Below are positions 7,430 through 10,671 of a stretch of DNA of 10,671 bases, in pieces. This DNA is from Candidatus Methanofilum arcanum (GTDB taxonomy: Archaea; Halobacteriota; Methanomicrobia; Methanomicrobiales; Methanospirillaceae), in contig JAITWW010000054.1 of assembly GCA_031285085.1 (NCBI GenBank), positions 1-10,671 of the forward strand, written 5' to 3'. Every line of letters begins with the position of its first letter. Within the stretch, counting starts at the first letter, position 1. A program made the translations under genes and the position numbers. The notes beneath the pieces are model-generated. The model had not been told where the DNA came from, ran no database searches, and worked only from the letters and a program-made list of their open reading frames with translations.

Positions 7430-7559
7430 TATGATTCCCTCCATTGCTATCGCTTCGTCCACTAAGAAGGCCGTACAGGATACACACAATGGTGGATCCA
7501 ATTGCAGTTACATATCCTATCCAAACATAAGGATCAGAGATTCCAAATAATGTTAACAT
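7422..7559 (-). CDS. Small symporter accessory membrane protein (45 aa)
   Basis: A 45-residue frame beginning MLTLFGISDPYVWIGY contains one hydrophobic segment (about residues 12-32) and ends in a polar, glycine- and serine-rich tail (SGRSDSNGGNHSD). It overlaps the GTG start of the SSS transporter by 8 nt, so the two are almost certainly co-translated. Tiny one-helix proteins with a 'DPYVWIGY' start are found directly upstream of SSS symporters in methanogens and are called symporter small accessory proteins. I recognise the type from memory and infer a role in assembly or function of the transporter. A GGATGG motif lies 6 nt before the ATG. The gene is easily missed because of its size and because the transporter frame runs through it. 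Confidence 0.8.
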   Translation of the reverse strand: MLTLFGISDPYVWIGYVTAIGSTIVCILYGLLSGRSDSNGGNHSD

Positions 7560-7595
7560 AATAAACCATCCGGTACAAAGGTAACCCCATTACAT

Positions 7596-7633
7596 GGACT
7601 ACGGCTCAGCGATCTAGCTGTGCTTCGTAGTCC
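7596..7633 (-). promoter_or_regulatory. Strong hairpin in the symporter-operon leader
   Basis: GGACTACG (7596-7603) pairs perfectly with CGTAGTCC (7626-7633). Inside it, 7604-7610 pairs with 7617-7623 apart from one T-T mismatch. That leaves a 6-nt loop and a 2-nt bulge. The structure lies 37 nt upstream of the accessory-protein ATG and downstream of the likely promoter, so it would be in the 5' leader RNA. There is no T-run after it on either strand, so it is not a typical terminator. A regulatory or mRNA-stabilising role is inferred. Confidence 0.55.
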
Positions 7634-7687
7634 TATCTAAAAAAATGAAATGAAAGGAAAAAGAATGGAAAAGAAGTAACTTGATTT

Positions 7688-7695
7688 GATATACC
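7688..7695 (-). promoter_or_regulatory. Possible TATA box of the symporter operon
   Basis: On the minus strand the sequence reads GGTATATC, preceded by purine-rich GGTA that could serve as BRE. A start about 25 nt downstream would give a leader of about 105 nt, followed by a pyrimidine-rich stretch and then the hairpin at 7596-7633. Confidence 0.35.
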
Positions 7696-7786
7696 TACCG
7701 GTAAAGAGAGAGATGGCAGGTCCAGGCAAGTTATCTTTTCTTTCACATCAAATACCAATTGTACTTACAAAAGTTCATTTTTCGTG

Positions 7787-7793
7787 TATATAA
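7787..7793 (+). promoter_or_regulatory. TATA box of the cysteine-repeat gene
   Basis: TATATAA sits 60 nt before the chosen ATG (7847). Transcription would begin near 7813, giving a leader of about 34 nt with GGGAG at 7836-7840. Because this box lies within the most upstream open frame (GTG at 7784), that longer start is unlikely. Confidence 0.5.
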
Positions 7794-7846
7794 TTACAGC
7801 GGTATGGTATCAGGTACGTTCATCTGCTCTCGCAAGGGAGAGAAAG

Positions 7847-8680
7847 ATGGAGGAAAAGAGTTTTAACCTACATCATTCTATGTTATTGATGAGCAAATGG
7901 CTTTCCTATAATACTCTGTTCCTTGTTGCTATTGCTATTCTTATTGCAGGATTCACAGGGCCTGTCTTTGCTGCCTCATCCTCTGAAGAGAGCGTTGTTT
8001 GCAAAGAGGATCAGGGGGTATGCAATGGTGAGTGTTATGATCTTCGCACGCAAACATGCGTAACTGATCAGATTACCAAGGAGGAAATTCCTTGCAAATT
8101 ACGCGAAGCAGCAAGCTGTAATGGTGAGTGTTATGATCCAGCACGGTCTAAGTGTTTTCGTGATATTGCCACTGATGAAGTAGTGTTCTGTTCTGCAGCA
8201 GAGGGGGGTAGTTGCAATGGAAAATGTTTTAAAACTCCCGCTCAAGCATGCGTCCCTGACGATGTCCTTGATGGCAAATATACTCTTTGTAAATCTGATA
8301 TGAATGCCTATAAGGGCGAATGCTATAACCCGCGCCTCTATGCATGTACTGATGATCCTACAAGTGAGCAATGTACGCTATGTAAACTAAATGAGGAGGC
8401 ATGCAATGGGAAATGTTATAATCCAAATAATTATCATTGTGCATATGATAGTTACAGTGATACTACCCTTCTGTGCAGGGCACGTGAAGATAACTGCAAT
8501 GGGGCTTGTTATACCCTTAAATTAAACTCATGCGTGATGGATGAAGTCTCGAAAAAACAGGTTCTCTGTAAGATCAATCAAGGAAGTTGTGATGGGGTAT
8601 GTTATAGCCTTCTTCAGTATGAGTGTGCATATAGTTTAGCGGACAAGGGCTACATTCTAAAACCACTTGAATCAAGCTAA
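7847..8680 (+). CDS. Secreted or surface protein with seven cysteine-rich ~31-residue repeats (277 aa)
   Basis: I do not recognise a named family. The start at 7847 follows a GGGAG motif and gives a signal peptide: a basic/polar start, a hydrophobic core at about 22-38, and likely cleavage after GPVFA (residue 42). The mature part is seven tandem units with the pattern C-x6/7-C-N-G-x-C-Y-x7-C, spaced 31-33 residues. Their first cysteines are at 52, 83, 115, 148, 179, 210 and 241. Repeat 4 lacks the second cysteine (Tyr155) but has an extra one at Cys176. The 'CNGxCY(D/N)P' core recalls short cysteine motifs in some carbohydrate-binding and extracellular proteins, but this is only a resemblance. 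Four cysteines per unit suggest two disulfides and an extracellular location. It is divergently transcribed from the symporter operon and has its own terminator. Confidence 0.85.
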   Translation: MEEKSFNLHHSMLLMSKWLSYNTLFLVAIAILIAGFTGPVFAASSSEESVVCKEDQGVCNGECYDLRTQTCVTDQITKEEIPCKLREAASCNGECYDPARSKCFRDIATDEVVFCSAAEGGSCNGKCFKTPAQACVPDDVLDGKYTLCKSDMNAYKGECYNPRLYACTDDPTSEQCTLCKLNEEACNGKCYNPNNYHCAYDSYSDTTLLCRAREDNCNGACYTLKLNSCVMDEVSKKQVLCKINQGSCDGVCYSLLQYECAYSLADKGYILKPLESS

Positions 8681-8683
8681 TGT

Positions 8684-8749
8684 TGCATGATTTGATGCAG
8701 GAAGAAGTGCTGTGTGCAGGATATGCTCTTGCACATCTCGGCTTTTTTT
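8684..8749 (+). terminator. Hairpins and T-run terminator of the cysteine-repeat gene
   Basis: A small stem TGCAT/ATGCA (8684-8688 with 8695-8699) directly follows the stop. A second stem TGTGCA/TGCACA (8713-8718 with 8730-8735) follows, and then seven T at 8743-8749. The T-run alone would be enough for archaeal termination. Confidence 0.55.
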
Positions 8750-8755
8750 ACATGC

Positions 8756-8775
8756 ATGAGATCAGCTGATCTCAT
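8756..8775. repeat. Perfect 20-bp palindrome
   Basis: Bases 8756-8775 (ATGAGATCAG then its exact reverse complement) form a palindrome with no spacer, centred on CAGCTG. It lies after the terminator T-run and about 40 nt before a TATA-like box for the next gene. It could be an operator for a dimeric regulator of the methyltransferase, or a cruciform or terminator element; which is unknown. Confidence 0.5.
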
Positions 8776-8813
8776 TCATAGCCACTTTCATAGGGCCGCA
8801 TAGTATTATTGTT

Positions 8814-8824
8814 TTTTATATATG
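8814..8824 (+). promoter_or_regulatory. TATA box for the methyltransferase gene
   Basis: A T-rich stretch ending TTTATATATG lies about 107-117 nt before the ATG at 8931. It would start transcription near 8845 and leave an approximately 85-nt leader. It is the best TATA match in the 8681-8930 gap. Confidence 0.4.
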
Positions 8825-8930
8825 TTCACACCACGATACAACCTAAACTCCTCTTTTGATGATGGAACGTGTGGTATGGTAATTTTAAAAGCAATGCAAT
8901 CAATTCATGTCATAAAGTAGGGGATGGTCC

Positions 8931-9536
8931 ATGGGTTTAGACAGCTATATTGCCAAACAATGTAAAGCTCCAAATGGAGTTGGCGGTAGGGTTGTGTCCG
9001 CCATTATGAGCAAACAGAACCAACCGATGTATGAAGAGACCAAACGTTTTCTGTCACTATCTTCTGCTGATCATGTATTGGATATAGGTTGTGGAAATGG
9101 CTATGTTTTGGCTGGGCTTGCAAAGCAATATTCGTGTGTATGTACAGGAATTGATATTTCAAAGAGCATTCTAAAAACCGCAGAGCATCGCAACAAAAAA
9201 CTGATAAAGGAGGGAAAAATAAGTTTTTCCTGCCAAAATGCACATTCAATGGCGTTTTTAGATGACACATTTGATAAAGTGTATACGATAAACACCGTGT
9301 ATTTTTGGGAGAGTCTAAAAGGAGTAATGGTAGAGATCCGCAGAGTACTGAAGCCAAGCGGGTTTTTTATGAATACTTTTTATTCAAACGAAACATTGAG
9401 CAGATTGTCACACACACAGTTTGGGTATCATAAGTACACGGTGGAACAAATCATTACCGCAAGTAAAAATGCTGGGTTTGAAGTGCGTGTAATGCCCATA
9501 CTGGACGAAGCAGGGTATTGTGTTATATGTACGTGA
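8931..9536 (+). CDS. Class I SAM-dependent methyltransferase, UbiE/COQ5-like (201 aa)
   Basis: The protein has the Rossmann-fold methyltransferase motifs. Motif I LDIGCGNG (residues 50-57) binds S-adenosylmethionine. The acidic loop is GIDIS (73-77), and a motif II-like region is FDKVYTINTVYFW (114-126). The post-motif EIRRVLKPSGFF (135-146) is typical of the Methyltransf_11/UbiE group. The substrate is not predictable. The N-terminal portion before motif I is short, and the C-terminus ends soon after the last beta strand, so the protein is compact. A purine-rich GGGGATGG precedes the ATG. The next gene on the same strand, a membrane polyferredoxin, starts about 190 nt downstream. The two may be functionally related, but no operon overlap supports this. 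Confidence 0.85.
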   Translation: MGLDSYIAKQCKAPNGVGGRVVSAIMSKQNQPMYEETKRFLSLSSADHVLDIGCGNGYVLAGLAKQYSCVCTGIDISKSILKTAEHRNKKLIKEGKISFSCQNAHSMAFLDDTFDKVYTINTVYFWESLKGVMVEIRRVLKPSGFFMNTFYSNETLSRLSHTQFGYHKYTVEQIITASKNAGFEVRVMPILDEAGYCVICT

Positions 9537-9727
9537 AACATATGACAATTGCACATGGTATACAGAAGGCTAAGCGTATGTGCCAATGTGTTGTCCTCGT
9601 GGTGTCGCAGTTTGAAAAGGCATGATTGGTGATAGTGAGCACAAGCAGTGTTTGAGATCACTGGGCGATGTACGCTTCACACGAGTGTTGCTTTACTGAA
9701 AACCTTCAAAGGAGAGAAAATGATAAA

Positions 9728-10561
9728 ATGAAATCAATAATGAAATATAAATATTCTATCTTCGTGTTTTTTCTGTTTGAAGTAATTGCAATCATTTTCT
9801 GGCAGTCATTCCAGAATCCGCTTTATTTTTTGACTTTTTCATGTATCGGGATTTTTTTTGCACTGGTGATCGCTCTTTATACTGCAAAAGTGAAATATGC
9901 GAGAAATGTTGTGCAGTTAGTTGTTGGCTCGTTTATCTTGATTAATTTGGGTCTCCTCTCACATCAAAATATCATGATTGAGGGATTTTGGTACTGTCTT
10001 TTTCTTGGGGTCTTTGGAGCCGCTGTTATGCATTATTTGATTGCAAAAATAGTAGGACCATTTCTTTTTGGGAGGGGTTGGTGCGGATATGGTTGTTGGA
10101 CCGCCATGATACTTGATCTACTGCCTTATAAAATCCGTCAAAACCCACGCAAAAACATTGTTTTCATCCGTTACATAGTATTTGCTGCTTCTTTGCTTTT
10201 TGTCGCTGCTTTATTTGTATTCAAGGTAGCGGATATAGAAAAAATAATGTTCTGGAGTTTTATTATTGGAAATCTCTTGTATTATGGCGTTGGGATCGGT
10301 TTGGCGATTAGACTAAAAGATAACAGGGCTTTTTGTAAATATATATGTCCGGTTACTGTTTTTTTGAAGCCTGCAAGTTATTTTTCAATCCTGCGAGTTA
10401 AATGCGATCTGAAAACATGTATAAACTGCGGCAAATGCAAAAAAGAATGCCCGATGGATGTTGATATGACAGATAATAGCCGCAAGAGAACGAATGGGAC
10501 CGAATGTATACTTTGTCTGCAATGTATGAACAGCTGCCCGAATGAGTCGCTGCACCTGTGA
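9728..10561 (+). CDS. NapH-like membrane-bound 4Fe-4S polyferredoxin (277 aa)
   Basis: This is an integral-membrane electron-transfer protein of the NapH/MauN/RnfB-like 4Fe-4S group. Several hydrophobic helices lie at about 9-27, 33-51, 60-77, 86-108, 146-167 and 174-194. Between them is the conserved GRGWCGYGC motif (Cys119, Cys123). A second pair CKYICP (Cys203, Cys207) follows the last helix. The tail holds two ferredoxin clusters: Cys231-Cys234-Cys237-Cys241 and Cys260-Cys263-Cys266-Cys270. It probably passes electrons between a membrane carrier and a soluble redox enzyme; the partner is not encoded here. The ATG at 9728 follows GGAGAG at 9711. A longer frame reaches 9668 without a ribosome-binding site. 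The T- and A-rich codon use looks more AT-biased than rpa, which may indicate transfer. Confidence 0.85.
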   Translation: MKSIMKYKYSIFVFFLFEVIAIIFWQSFQNPLYFLTFSCIGIFFALVIALYTAKVKYARNVVQLVVGSFILINLGLLSHQNIMIEGFWYCLFLGVFGAAVMHYLIAKIVGPFLFGRGWCGYGCWTAMILDLLPYKIRQNPRKNIVFIRYIVFAASLLFVAALFVFKVADIEKIMFWSFIIGNLLYYGVGIGLAIRLKDNRAFCKYICPVTVFLKPASYFSILRVKCDLKTCINCGKCKKECPMDVDMTDNSRKRTNGTECILCLQCMNSCPNESLHL

Positions 10562-10598
10562 GTATCCCTGTGCAACATACAGGTGCACATTCACTTTT
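10551..10598 (+). terminator. Terminator hairpin overlapping the polyferredoxin stop codon
   Basis: TGCACCTGT (10551-10559) pairs perfectly with ACAGGTGCA (10579-10587), giving a 9-bp stem with a 19-nt loop. Five T at 10594-10598 follow. The stem begins inside the last codons and the stop (10559-10561). The T-run falls within the last codons of the convergent minus-strand gene. Confidence 0.6.
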
Positions 10599-10671
10599 TC
10601 ACCATTACCATTGCTTCGTATGTAGTCTCACTGAGTGTATCACCTTCACTCTTTTTAAGCTCGAAAAGAAT
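10591..10671 (-). CDS. C-terminal end of an unidentified protein (cut by the window edge)
   Basis: The minus strand is open from the window edge to a TGA at 10593-10591, giving 26 residues that include LFELKKSEGDTLSETTYEA and end in VMVKK. The composition (charged, with balanced hydrophobics) looks like real coding sequence, and a convergent terminator precedes it. It is too short to name a family. Confidence 0.5.
   Translation of the reverse strand: MLFELKKSEGDTLSETTYEAMVMVKK

Noticed and set aside
7596..7633. Possible tRNA or T-box-like element at the leader hairpin
   Set aside because: The folded region is only 38 nt, has no TPsiC-like GTTCRA segment or cloverleaf arms, and T-boxes are not an archaeal feature.
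7784..7846. Upstream GTG start for the cysteine-repeat protein
   Set aside because: That start coincides with the likely TATA box (7787-7793) and would place 21 extra residues before a good signal peptide; the ATG at 7847 has a ribosome-binding site.
9004..9357. Minus-strand open frame of 117 codons opposite the methyltransferase
   Set aside because: The methyltransferase motifs on the plus strand are unambiguous, and this frame has no start signal or recognisable content.

Overview
The window looks like chromosomal DNA of a methanogenic archaeon, most likely of the order Methanomicrobiales (Methanospirillum-like). The evidence is the archaeal-only tRNA enzyme TiaS, a multi-OB-fold archaeal RPA followed by its RPA-associated protein, a sodium:solute symporter preceded by a tiny symporter accessory gene, and archaeal TATA boxes in place of bacterial -35/-10 promoters. 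The genus is an inference from gene content only.

Left part (1-2079): the 3' end of tiaS is followed by an accessory patch. This holds a PIN-domain (VapC-like) gene with a small, probably antitoxin-like partner, both on the minus strand. Next comes a badly decayed IS701-like transposase fragment, also on the minus strand, with two in-frame stops and a frameshift. Two near-identical 31-nt direct repeats (562-592 and 1924-1954) bracket the patch and look like leftover IS ends.

Centre (2080-5865): rpa and the RPA-associated gene overlap by a few bases and form a single-stranded-DNA-binding operon. After a 250-nt gap comes rsgA, a bacterial-type circularly permuted GTPase that matures the small ribosomal subunit. 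It converges with the symporter genes, with only 4 nt between the stop codons.

Right part (5870-10671): the minus-strand symporter operon consists of a 45-aa membrane protein overlapping a 519-aa SSS-family transporter. Its leader contains a strong hairpin. Divergently transcribed is a secreted protein made of seven roughly 31-residue cysteine-rich repeats, which I do not recognise as a named family. It ends in a hairpin/T-run terminator followed by a perfect 20-bp palindrome. Then come a SAM-dependent methyltransferase and a NapH-like membrane polyferredoxin. The polyferredoxin stop codon lies inside a terminator hairpin. The window closes with the last 26 codons of an unidentified minus-strand gene.

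The points most worth a second look are the cysteine-repeat protein with an apparent cysteine relocation in one repeat, the hidden 45-aa symporter partner that also corrects the transporter start, the leader hairpin, and the IS relic with its flanking repeats.
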